Assembly: GCA_030549175.1 (NCBI GenBank)
Contig: JAUKUA010000003.1
Coordinates: 124,001 to 188,000, forward strand
DNA: 64,000 bases
DNA from: Lasiosphaeris hirsuta
Lineage: Eukaryota; Ascomycota; Sordariomycetes; Sordariales; Lasiosphaeriaceae
Reading direction: 5' to 3'
Shown here: positions 12,127-21,477 of the stretch, one piece after another
How positions within the stretch are numbered: position 1 is the first letter of the stretch
How the letters are laid out: each line of letters opens with the position of its first letter
Translations under genes and position numbers: made by a program
Notes under the pieces: model-generated
Database searches by the model: none
Told to the model about the DNA's origin: nothing
Seen by the model: only the letters and a program-made list of their open reading frames with translations

Positions 12127-13827
12127 ATGGCGCCTGCAGAACCTCATGCTCTCCGGTTCCGGGCGCTGGGAGAAGTCCCGCAGTTTGCCGAGGAGAGAGA
12201 GGGGTGGAAGGGGTACATTGAGTGGGAAAAGCATCCCGAAAAGAAGAAGCAGGTTCAGGAGATCATGGCAAAATATGACTTCCCCGAGGTAAGCCGCGTC
12301 AAACTTTTTGATGGTGAATGCAGCTGACAGACAGCCCCCCGAATTCCAATTGGTCCCGCTGCCCAAGACAAACCCGGTCCTCACCGGGGAGCGCTGGAAG
12401 CAGTACCACGATGCCTGCGGGCTGAGCGACATGTACAAGGACAGCTGGGACTTTGTGCTCAAGGAAAAGTCTGCAGACATGACCCACGTCCTGCAGTTCC
12501 CCTACAACGGCGAAGCGCCTGGTGTGAGCGGCCTCAAGCTCTCAAAAGACATGAAGACGCTAACAGCCCAGGACCGGCTCATCAAGACCGAACTCACCGA
12601 CAACAAGGACCACTTTGTGCGCAACCACGGGGGCGTGCCCGACATTGACGCCGACAAGTGGACACTCGACGTTGACGGGCTGGTCAACGAGCCCAAGCGG
12701 CTGACGCTCGCGCAGCTGCAGGACGAGACGCTGTTCCCGCGGCAGAGCAACATTGTGACGCTGCAGTGCTCGGGCACGCGGCGCATCGAGCAGATCCACG
12801 AGTACCCGGGCGACGGCGACGAGCTGATCAACGCACCGTGGGGCGAGGGCGCCATCAGCACGGCGCGGTGGACGGGCGTCAGCCTCAAGAAGGTCATCAA
12901 GCACTGCGGCGGGCTGCGGGCCGGGGCCGACAACCTCGAGTTCCACGGCGCCGACACGTACTTCAAGAAGGGCGGCGTGCACAACTACCTGGTCAGCGTG
13001 CCGTGGCGCAAGGTCCGGGCCAACGAGGTGCTGCTGGCGTGGGAGATGAACGGGAAGCCGCTGCCGCGGATCCATGGGTTCCCGGTGCGCGTCGTCGTCT
13101 TCGGCTACATTGGCGCCCGCAGCGTCAAGTGGCTGTACAAGGTGCGCGCCATCGCCCGGCCCAGCACCGCGCCCGTGCAGATGAAGGAGTACCTGTACTA
13201 CACGGGCCAGATTGGCAAGCAGAACGCCCAGTACAGCAACGGGTTCTCCATCCAGGACATGCCCGTCAGCTCGGCCATCATCAGCCCGACCAACATGGAC
13301 CAGATCGTCCACGACGGCAAGATGACCGTCCGCGGCTGGGCCTACTCGGGCGGCGGCCACTGGCCGGTGCGCGTCGAGGTCAGCGGTGACGGCGGCGCCG
13401 TCTGGTACGAGGTACCGTACCAGAACCTGACGACCAAGTACTTTCACGCCTGGCGGCTGTGGTCCATCGACCTGCCGGTGGATGCCGAGGGGTGGCTAGA
13501 GCTGTGTGTCCGGACGTGGGACAATGCCATGAACACGCAGCCGACCTACGTCAGGAGCGCATGGTGAGTGTTTTTTTCATCCCTTGGGGTGTGTGCTTTG
13601 CTAACGATGGTAGGAACTGGGACTTGCATGTCACCTCGTCGGCCCACCGCGTCAAGGTGTACAGCATCAACAAGTCGAAGCCGGCCACGGCGGCTAGACT
13701 GAAGCAGCTTGGGGACAAGGGGGTCTCTATCCTGCCCATCACGAAGCCGCTGGAGTTTGATCTTGAGACGGATGAGGAGTACGAAGAGTCGATGACCGCC
13801 AGGGGGTGGCGCGACCCGGTGGAGTAA
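12127..13827 (+). CDS. Sulfite oxidase-family molybdopterin oxidoreductase, 534 aa
   Basis: The product is a eukaryotic-type molybdopterin (Moco) oxidoreductase of the sulfite oxidase family, which oxidises sulfite to sulfate or a related substrate. Three exons are inferred: 12127-12288, 12335-13563 and 13614-13827. Introns are 46 and 50 nt, the second with a GCTAACG branch sequence 7 nt before its TAG. The Mo-binding domain contains the ligand cysteine in VTLQCSGTRR (about Cys199), preceded by RNHGGVPDID and followed by GKPLPRIHGFPVRVVVFGYIGARSVKWL. The C-terminal Mo-co dimerisation domain follows (VRGWAYSGGGHWPVRVEVS, then WDNAMNTQP and WNWDLHV, the last restored across intron 2). No cytochrome b5 or FAD domain is present, which separates it from nitrate reductase. 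No signal peptide or C-terminal SKL is seen. A short fungus-type N-terminus of 54 residues (exon 1) precedes the core. The neighbours show no pathway link. Confidence 0.9.
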
Positions 13828-14751
13828 TTAGTACCTACTCAAGGTAGTTAGGTACCTTTGACACTAGTATTGAGGTGGAGGCTCGCACACAGGTCGGAAG
13901 ATTGTTGTCATGTTGGAGAGTCTGTTCTGCAAGATCCAGAGCGCTCCTATATCCGCTGCCAGACCCCTGACAGCTCTAGAGAGCACTCTATCCAATCCTA
14001 GCTTGGCATCTGATTCATGCGACAGTACGGACGTACCCATCTGTCAAATACCTAGTTTGCGATGCTAATCTCTTGGCGTCGTGATAGACCAGGATGATAA
14101 AGTCTCCGAGGAGCGAACTGACTGCACGTGCATGATGATGCCACTATCTGTCAGATCAGATGTAAAAGCTCTTTTGAAATGTGACAAAGGGGATGAACAG
14201 GGTACATGCTTGGCCTGAGCATATGTCGGTGGCAGCATTGGTAAGCGTTTGTCCAAGTCGAGATAAGCCTCCTAAGTAATCCCCTGGGAAAGTTGAATGA
14301 TAGCGGTCAAATCATTGACAGAAAATGATGCAAATGCCGGCGTGTGAGTGGTTGGCGCCTCGAATGATGGCAAAGTCTTGGTGGCCTGTAGCTTGGGCGG
14401 CTTGTATGTCAGGCCTTTCCTACGACATAGCCACAGGTGGGCATCTCCAAGATATGTACCAAAAACATTTGCCGATGGTTTTCCAGCCAGGCAGCTCTCC
14501 TTCAGCCACGGCGGCTTACGCCGGACATCCGGAGTCCCTTATTTCTGCCCCAAATTCAATCATCCCATCACTGTCGTCAAACAAAATTTACCGTCGCTTC
14601 AGCATACGGCCATTCTCAAAAAAAAAAAAATAAAATAAAATAAAAATTGCCAGAGAACGCCAGTGGCAGATCCCGCTGACAATCTACCAATACAGGCCGC
14701 TACAAACACCACCCACGATCCGCATCCTCAAACTCCACGCAGGTACTTACA
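13828..14751. other. Intergenic, no gene recognised
   Basis: The region lies downstream of the sulfite oxidase. It contains an A-rich tract at about 14618-14646 (A12 followed by repeated TAAAA units) and no coding signal beyond short chance frames. Confidence 0.5.
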
Positions 14752-15726
14752 ATGATCCGATTAAGATCTCTCTCTCTTTCCGAGACCGAGCTCGAGAAAG
14801 CGGACCCGTTTCAGACGCTCTCCTGTGAATGGGGCTAAGACGACGTCGGCGGCAACATCACCATCAACGGGTTCCCTGAGCCAAACCCCATCTGAAGCAA
14901 CCTCGAGTACACATTCAGAGCGATCCGTGAAGGAGGATAACATCTGCGACTTTTGGTCGACGCAATTTGCATTAACCAGAGCGACCTAGACGAACGAAGC
15001 CAGCAGGTATCAATCATGCGCAACATCTTTCAGGCAGCTAAAGAGGTCATTGTCTGGATTGGCCCTGAAAGTGATCAAAGCGACGTTGCGATGGACTTGA
15101 TGGCAGATTCCGGCATGCTCAGATTATGAGCAGGAGCCATCCTAGGTCCACGAGAAAGATATTAGGGCCCAGTAGACATGGTGCAGTCCGAGTCGTTCAG
15201 CTCGATAGGTGACATCCAGCCTCTCGATGCCTCAGAGCTTAATGCAATTTTCGCCATCACTAATCGTTCCTTTTGGACCAGGGTTTGGGTCATCCAAGAA
15301 ATTCATCTCGCTCGGGCTTTTATGGTGGGATGCGGCACAAAGAGTATCGACGGTTTGGTCTTTGACAAGGCCCTAGGGACGCTCATACGGATGGACGACG
15401 GTTCGGAAGGCAGTGACATAGGAAGCCTCACTCAGACACGGCTCAATTTCCGCGGGCCTAATCCCGCATGTGCGCTGTGGTTTGCGCGGAACATTGGTGA
15501 CAGCGCCAATACCTTGTTTAGGTGGCTGAAGGTATGCTACAATAACAACTTTCAGGCAAGAAATGAGCGAGTCTACATCTACAGTCTACTTGGGGTTGCG
15601 GTGAACTGCTAGAGTGGGCAGATCATCCCCGACTATAACGACACGGCTTGTGATGCCTTTTTCCAACTTCTTCCGCGTTCAGTCTCAGGTATCCAGGGTC
15701 TCTTGGGCTGCATTCTGAACGGTTAG
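14752..15726 (+). pseudogene. HET-domain pseudogene inactivated by nonsense codons only
   Basis: A continuous frame from the ATG at 14752 encodes a classical HET (heterokaryon incompatibility) domain but is interrupted by TAA 14836, TGA 14893, TAA 14938, TGA 15127, TAG 15163 and TAG 15610. The frame never shifts. Recognisable HET blocks are IRLRSLSLSETE, a degraded SCEWG, ITINGFPE, LLVDAICINQSDLDERSQQV, IMRNIFQAAKEVIVWIGPE, SFWTRVWVIQEIHLAR, VYIYSLLGVA and IIPDYNDTACDAFFQLL. Intact relatives usually continue for several hundred residues, so the 3' part may also be lost. Absence of frameshifts with repeated TAA/TAG/TGA codons suits point mutation such as RIP. It is clearly non-functional. Its intact counterpart in this window, at 49277-51040, belongs to a different HET subgroup. 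Confidence 0.85.
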
Positions 15727-15882
15727 ACCTCGTTATAAAGCTTGCAGAGAATACGGGGCTGAAAATGGAGTCCGAGCTAAGAGCGGACATGGAAAGACAC
15801 GAGTACTACGCCTTGGTACAAATATCCACCCCCGTCCCCCCCCCCCCGGGGCGCAGGGCCTCTACTCCCTCTAGAAAAGCTG

Positions 15883-16776
15883 CTATAATATCTCAAGGAC
15901 CGTGTCCAGAGACGTTTGAAGCAGCGGGGAGAGAATGGTAACCATAAACCAAGAAATAAACAACTTGTAAAGAACGACATCCTTTTCAAGCGTCCGTGAC
16001 CCCAGATGCCGAATGATATACCCCGATAAAACAACCGCGACGCCCCCTAACAACAACGTTACAACAACCCCGAGCCCAAGTACAGCCGGAACCACGACGG
16101 ACCAAAACACCGCCGCAACAACAATCATCCACCTCGCAACCCGATCCCCGACCGTAGTGGCAACCGACGTCCGCCCCCTCAGCCCATCGCCCTCCTCGTC
16201 GCGAAAGTCCTGCGCATGGATCATGCTAAAGACAATCAGACTCACCACGACCAACCACGCCAACGCCTTACCAGCATACACCTCCTCCCCAGGCCCAGCC
16301 AGGGCCTGCAGCGCCCCGGCAAAGAAGCACGAGTACCCGAGCGCGTTGAGCGCGTTGCGCGCGAACCCGCCCTGCTCGCCGCCCCCGAGCTCGCAGTAGT
16401 ACCACGTCAGCACCGTCAGGCCCAGACACGGCTTGATAGCACCCAGATAGACGCTGGCGCCGAGCCAGACGGGGTACACGGCGGCGAGGAGGGCGCGGGT
16501 CTGGCGGGGGGTGATGCGGCCCGCGGGCAGCGGGCGCCAGGGCTTGTTGATGGCGTCTTCGAGGATGGAGGCCGGGCTGTGTTGGTTGTGCAGGGAGAAG
16601 AAGAGCAGGGCGAGCCAGGCCCAGAGGAGGGGTAGCGGTAGGCGGGCCGGGGTGAAGGGGACGGGGAAGATGGAGCGGGAGAGGGCGGTCGAGAGGGCGA
16701 AGGCGACGCTGGGGTAGACGGTGTCTTTGTGGCTGCTGTAGGTGAACAGCCAGAGGGTGTGGGCGTGGTAGAGCAT
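15883..16776 (-). CDS. UbiA-superfamily integral membrane enzyme, 297 aa
   Basis: The 297-residue, strongly hydrophobic protein has about seven to eight membrane segments and both Asp-rich motifs of the UbiA superfamily: N64-x9-D74 in NQHSPASILEDAINKPWRP, and D190-x2-D193-x3-D197 in QDFRDEEGDGLRGR. These bind Mg-diphosphate in prenyltransferases and in the UbiA-type terpene cyclases. The wording of the first motif (ILEDxINKPWRP) and the short length match, from memory, the fungal UbiA subgroup that includes the fumagillin-pathway membrane terpene cyclase rather than COQ2 or heme A synthase. The specific reaction cannot be read from the sequence. No intron is needed. The start at 16776 is directly followed by the first hydrophobic segment. 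No polyketide synthase, P450 or other terpene-pathway gene adjoins it. Confidence 0.8.
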   Translation of the reverse strand: MLYHAHTLWLFTYSSHKDTVYPSVAFALSTALSRSIFPVPFTPARLPLPLLWAWLALLFFSLHNQHSPASILEDAINKPWRPLPAGRITPRQTRALLAAVYPVWLGASVYLGAIKPCLGLTVLTWYYCELGGGEQGGFARNALNALGYSCFFAGALQALAGPGEEVYAGKALAWLVVVSLIVFSMIHAQDFRDEEGDGLRGRTSVATTVGDRVARWMIVVAAVFWSVVVPAVLGLGVVVTLLLGGVAVVLSGYIIRHLGSRTLEKDVVLYKLFISWFMVTILSPLLQTSLDTVLEIL

Positions 16777-18294
16777 TGTTTCGCGGGTTGGGTGGAGGGG
16801 GGGTGGGATTGGGGGGTTCTATTGATCATATATCGTGTCAGTCCCAGGGGTATATAAGGCGATGGTAGCTGAGTGAGACGTACGGTAGGCCCAGCGACAT
16901 ATTCCTTGGGGGCTAAAGCATCGCCAGTTTGAACGGTTTTCTCCGAGACCGGCACAAGAAAGCGCCAATGGTGTTGGGCCATGGGGGCTCGAGAGGGCAT
17001 CATTGTTTTACGAGCTGTGGCGATGCTGCTATACGCCGCTGGAAAAACATGCCATGTCAGTGGGGGCCATTCTTGAGCGGTTGGGGGTCGAGCCGAACTT
17101 TGACCAGCGCCCGAGCCCAATAGCGTGAGCATGAAATTGAAGCCCTACTTACCGAGAACTCGATCAAGACAGGAACGGTTGGAATGGTGCGTGGAAGCTC
17201 TATCGGAGTGGGTTGTCTCACTCTTTGAACCAAGATCAACGACTCGGGTGACTGCGACTAGATATTTTATGATCATATCCAAGGTATGTACATTTCCCGA
17301 TTCCATACCCCCTCCCCCCCCAACATACGCTGACTTATGCCATACACCTCCCGCTTGGGTACATTCTGGCGGCACACTTGGACCTATCCGATCCTAGAAT
17401 GTGCTTATGTTGCTGGTTGTCAGCGACACAAGTATATCATGGCACCGAATCATCCCGCAGCTAGCCACATTGGTGGTTAGGCTGGAGTATTACCAAGATT
17501 CGCGCCGCAAAGGTGGACATGAACTCCTTCGATTAAATTCCCATTTTCTAGAGAAGTGCATGTTTTATCTGTTCTGACACTGCAGTGAACTTAGTTGGCT
17601 GCCATCGCGAGTCAGCGCTGCCACATTTGGTCATCATATCCTATCTCTGTGCTACCACCCCTGCAGGTTCGTGCTAGCTGAATGCGAGAACCTTACCGAG
17701 TGTAATGCGACCTCGCTAGATTAGGATCCATAGTCCTATCTAGAGATTAGAAAGTATCAACGTGCTGGTGCTGAGTCCAATCGCACAGCGCCTGGGGAAG
17801 GCAGGAAAGGGGCAAAGCTGCCCTCTATGGAAGCCAAGCCCAGAGACCGGCCACGCACAGTCCAGGTTATACTAGGCGCTCACTACTAACTACCCTTGAA
17901 CAATGTGACTGCATATTCCCGCACACAAACCTAATCCTAACCTAATCCAAAAAGCCAAGCATTCTCGACTTTAGGATCAGTTCTATGAGATATTGACTTT
18001 TTACCAATGGAACTTTGCAAACAGAACTCATACCAAAGTCTGATTCGCTATTCACAACCCCAGAAAGCTGATAAACTCCATAGATGAAATACTCACACCA
18101 ATGATTGTGATTTATACCATGGCAGATATTCGATTAGTCAACTTCCAGAAAATTCCACCACCACTGATCTGATTATCTCATCCGCCCGAAAGCCCAACTT
18201 GAACTTCATCGGATAAGGTGCATCTGCATCAAAGCTAGGTTCCGTCCCATCATCTGCTAATCCAACCTCGGACTCATATCCTCATCCGGACACA
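16777..18294. other. Divergent intergenic region
   Basis: This 1.5-kb region separates the minus-strand UbiA gene from the plus-strand methyltransferase and must contain both promoters. The right half (17880-18200) is AT-rich. No gene or repeat was recognised. Confidence 0.5.
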
Positions 18295-18897
18295 ATGCCG
18301 CCGGACTTTGATCAGCAGAGCTACTGGCATACGCGGTTTGAGTCCGAGAAGGCTTTCGAGTGGTTAATGCCGTCCGCAAGGGTAATGGAAGTCCTCTCGC
18401 CCCAGCTGCAGAGTCTCCCGCGCGACAGCGCCATCCTCCACCTCGGGTTCGGCACAAGCGACCTGCAGAACCACCTGCGCGGCGCGGGCTTCACCAACAT
18501 CACCAACCTCGACTTTGAGCCGATCGCCATCGACCGCGGCCGGCGGCTCGAGCAGCAGGCCTTCGGCGACGTCCGCATGGAGTATCTCGTCGCCGACGCC
18601 ACGCAGCTCCACCTCCCCTGCAAGTTCCCCCTCGTGATTGACAAGTGCGCAGCCGACGCCATCGCCTGCGGCGGCGAGCACGCGGTGCTCTCCGTGGCGC
18701 GATCCGTCGCCAAGCACCTCGCCCCCGGCGGCATCTGGCTCTCGCTGTCCTACTCCGCCTCCCGCTTCCAGATAAAGGGTCTGCCCCTCGAGGCCGAGGT
18801 CCTAACCAAGCTCCCCATCCCTAAAGCCAGGCCGACGGACCCCGACCTCTACCACTACTGTTACATCCTCCGGCACAGGCACCCGGCTCGCCCATGA
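18295..18897 (+). CDS. SAM-dependent methyltransferase, EFM/METTL13-like, 200 aa
   Basis: This is a compact class I SAM methyltransferase of 200 residues without introns. The N-terminal YWHTRFESEKAFEWL resembles the start of the METTL13/EEF1AKMT4 group, which methylates elongation factor 1A lysines. Motif I is LHLGFGTSDLQNHL (about residues 48-62, the SAM-binding glycine loop with G-x-G-x-S), motif II lies at NITNLDFEPIAIDRG (acidic residue at the end of the second strand), and then come EYLVADATQLHLP and VIDKCAADAIACGG, as in that family. The C-terminus contains W-L-S-L-S-Y-S and ends soon after HYCYILRHRH, which is typical for the short EEF1AKMT4-like proteins. The substrate is an inference from the subfamily; the methyltransferase fold is secure. 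Confidence 0.8.
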   Translation: MPPDFDQQSYWHTRFESEKAFEWLMPSARVMEVLSPQLQSLPRDSAILHLGFGTSDLQNHLRGAGFTNITNLDFEPIAIDRGRRLEQQAFGDVRMEYLVADATQLHLPCKFPLVIDKCAADAIACGGEHAVLSVARSVAKHLAPGGIWLSLSYSASRFQIKGLPLEAEVLTKLPIPKARPTDPDLYHYCYILRHRHPARP

Positions 18898-19540
18898 CGC
18901 CCAATGCGACGCCCTACGCGAGGGGCGCCGGGTGGGGCCGAAAAGGGGCCGTCTGAGGAAGGTAATAATAGTGCCCCCGCAACGCGCACCGGGGAGCGTC
19001 TTGGCGGGATGGTTGTGCGGCTCCGTTGGTGAGCGGGCTCCAGCGAAGGGCAATGCGGCCCCGGTTCCGAGAATTCATCGTCGTTGTGATGAGGGAAACC
19101 TGGTATTGGTTCTAGACAAGACGAGCGCCAAGGGGCTATACCGGGAATGGACGCTGGAGGTGAGGTGCCGGTTGGGGTTGCGCAGATGTGGTAGCGAAAG
19201 TGAATGGCACCCTAGGTGTTGGTGATCTTGGGCTGCGAGCAAATTCGTGTCATGCGCGACACCAGACGGTGAATGGTCGAATGCCGGAGATTCGGGTTGG
19301 CTTCCTCGCATGGATCTTTCACCACTATTCAATTGGACCTCTAGGTCGCTAAGCAGGCGCCTTGTCTCCTTGATGGATATCTTGACGTTCCGTACCCAAT
19401 GTAGCAGTTGCAAAAGTCCGGGAATCTAACCGTTACTCCTATGCTACGTCAAGCCCTGCAGGGCACATGGTGAATATATAAACAACTGACGCTTTCGAAC
19501 TTACTTCCACCAAACTCTGACCAACTCAACCAGCAGCAAG
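18898..19540. other. Intergenic region and promoter of the AA9 gene
   Basis: The right end holds the promoter of the lytic polysaccharide monooxygenase gene, including a TATA box listed separately. Short frames on both strands lack motifs. Confidence 0.5.
19475..19482 (+). promoter_or_regulatory. Likely TATA box of the AA9 gene
   Basis: The sequence TATATAAA lies 59 nt before the ATG at 19541. Strong TATA boxes are common in inducible fungal secreted-enzyme genes. The assignment rests on sequence and distance only. Confidence 0.5.
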
Positions 19541-20577
19541 ATGAAGGGACTCACCATTCTCACCATGGCGGCCGCGGCCGCGGCCCACACCATCTTCCAG
19601 AAGGTATCCGTCAACGGCGCCGACCAGGGCCAGCTCAAGGGCATGCGAGCGCCGGGCAGCAACAACCCGATCCAGAACGTCAACGACGCCGACTTTGCCT
19701 GCAACGCCAACCTTGTGCACAAGGACAACACCGTCATCACGGTCCCGGCGGGCGCAAAGGTCGGCGCGTGGTGGGGCCATGAGATCGGTGGAGCGTCCGG
19801 GCCGAACGACGCGGATAACCCGATCGCGAGCAGCCACAAGGGTGAGTTTTGCTCTGCGGCAGCAGAACCAAGCTAACAGGCCCAGGCCCCATCATCGTCT
19901 ACCTCGCCAGGGTCGACAACGCCGCCTCGACGGGCACCTCGGGGCTCAAGTGGTTCAAGGTGGCCGAGTCGGGGCTGAGCAACGGCGTGTGGGCCGTCGA
20001 CTCCATGATCGCTAACGGCGGCTGGCACTACTTCACGCTCCCTTCCTGCGTGGCCGCCGGCCAGTACCTGATGCGGGTGGAGCTGATCGCGCTGCACAGC
20101 GCGAGCACGGCGGGGCAGGCGCAGTTCTACATGGAGTGCGCGCAGATCCAGGTGACGGGGTCGGGCACCAACACGGGCTCGGCGACCGTCAGCTTCCCGG
20201 GCGCATACACGGCCAACAACCCGGGCATCCAGCTCAGCATCTACGGGCCGGCCGGCAAGCCCGACAACGGCGGCCGCGCGTACCCGATCCCCGGCCCCGC
20301 GGTGCTCACCTGCTCCGGTAGCGACAACGGTACCGGCGGCGGCGGCGGCGGGTCGAAGCCCCAGACCACCCTGACCACCACCACGACCAAGGCGCCTGCG
20401 GCCACGGGCACGCCGGGCGGCGCCGCGCTGTACGCGCAGTGCGGTGGTAACGGGTACTCGGGCACCACGAGTTGTGCGTCGGGGACGTGCAAGGTCATTA
20501 ACGAGTATTACAGTGAGTGTCCCGGGTGAGAAGTTTGGCGAGCTGTGCTGATGAGAATAGACCAATGCAACCCGTAA
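19541..20577 (+). CDS. Secreted AA9 lytic polysaccharide monooxygenase with CBM1, 314 aa
   Basis: This copper enzyme oxidatively cleaves cellulose and related glucans outside the cell. Exons are 19541-19841, 19886-20512 and a 17-nt last exon 20561-20577. A 15-residue signal peptide ends in six alanines, so His16 becomes the mature N-terminal His of the copper brace. The second His lies in AWWGHEIGG (about His80), and the axial Tyr in [11 protein letters not shown]. After a Gly/Ser/Thr-rich linker (about 264-282) comes a C-terminal CBM1 with [17 protein letters not shown] and, only when the last intron is removed, the proper ending YYNQCNP. Without that splice the frame ends in YYSECPG at 20529. 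The last intron has GTGAGT, a CTGAT branch site and TAG. Intron 1 could end at 19879 or 19885; the second gives the usual [16 protein letters not shown] box lies 59 nt upstream. Confidence 0.93.
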
Positions 20578-21477
20578 AGTGTGGGGCGCATGGACGGCGG
20601 GCGTGCGTGCCGATGGTGGGTGAGGTGTGGGTTCTTATCGCGAGGTTTGATCCTGCGGCGATCGCGATGTTCGCTTCTCGTAAATATTTTGGTGTTGTAG
20701 ATATGCACATACCGTTAGCTGTTAGCAGAATCCAGCATCCGTATGCTAGTGTGACCTCTCGCAAGAACCCCCTGATGCGCTGCATTCTGCATTCCCATGC
20801 CCCTTCATTCCGATCCTCGATACGGCGACGGAGTGGGAAGTGGAGGAATCGCTGCCAGGGATCGTTTCACGCTATCGCCTTGGTCGCTGCAACAGTGTGT
20901 CCGGCAGGGTTGTGCGATAAGAGCATTCGAATCAAGTGCCGCAATCCGCATCCTGAATGGCTGGCGCGACGCCTGGCACGACGCCATTCATGCTGCCCAA
21001 CCTGCCCGCCATGGAAACGTTTTGCGCTCGGATGGGGAGGCTGGACTCCGTCGCACAAATCGAGAGAACGGCTGCACACAAAGACAAGCTTCGAGCTATT
21101 CCTCGGCTACCCCGCTCTGCACCCTGAGAAGGCGGGCCGTGCGTTGGGGAAAAAGCAAAACGGCTGCTCTGTGCCCTGGCCGCTAGCTGCTCTTGTGCTT
21201 GCTGCCCCGTGCTTGCTTCCCTGTACTTGCTGCCCTGGAAAAGTGACGGATCACAAATGCAACCTAAACGGAGCCAGAGCAGCAAACAAGCTTGCTCGTC
21301 GTCGACCACTCCCCCACACACTGATGCTGATGCTTTGCGGTGTCCAGCCGATACGGGTGTCGGGCCCTAGACAAGCGCCAGTCTTGTTCAAGATGGGCCC
21401 TTGTCCTTGAAATCTCGACTGCCCCTCCTAACCTTAGTTGTTCTCTACCCAAGACGAGATCCAACAGCGGCATCACA
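20578..21477. other. Intergenic, no gene recognised
   Basis: Long open frames exist here (for example plus 20517-21410), but their translation is Arg/Cys/Pro-rich without any domain, and the first part overlaps the last exon of the AA9 gene, so they look like chance. Short direct repeats of CTTGCTGCCC occur near 21198-21235. Confidence 0.5.

Noticed and set aside
20513..20529. YYSECPG as the natural end of the AA9 enzyme
   Set aside because: The GTGAGT donor, CTGAT branch and TAG acceptor followed by a codon-perfect CBM1 ending make splicing to 20561 more likely.
20517..21410. Open frame of 297 codons on the plus strand
   Set aside because: It starts inside the last intron of the AA9 gene, is rich in Arg, Cys and Pro, and shows no domain or regular secondary structure. 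It is likely a chance frame.
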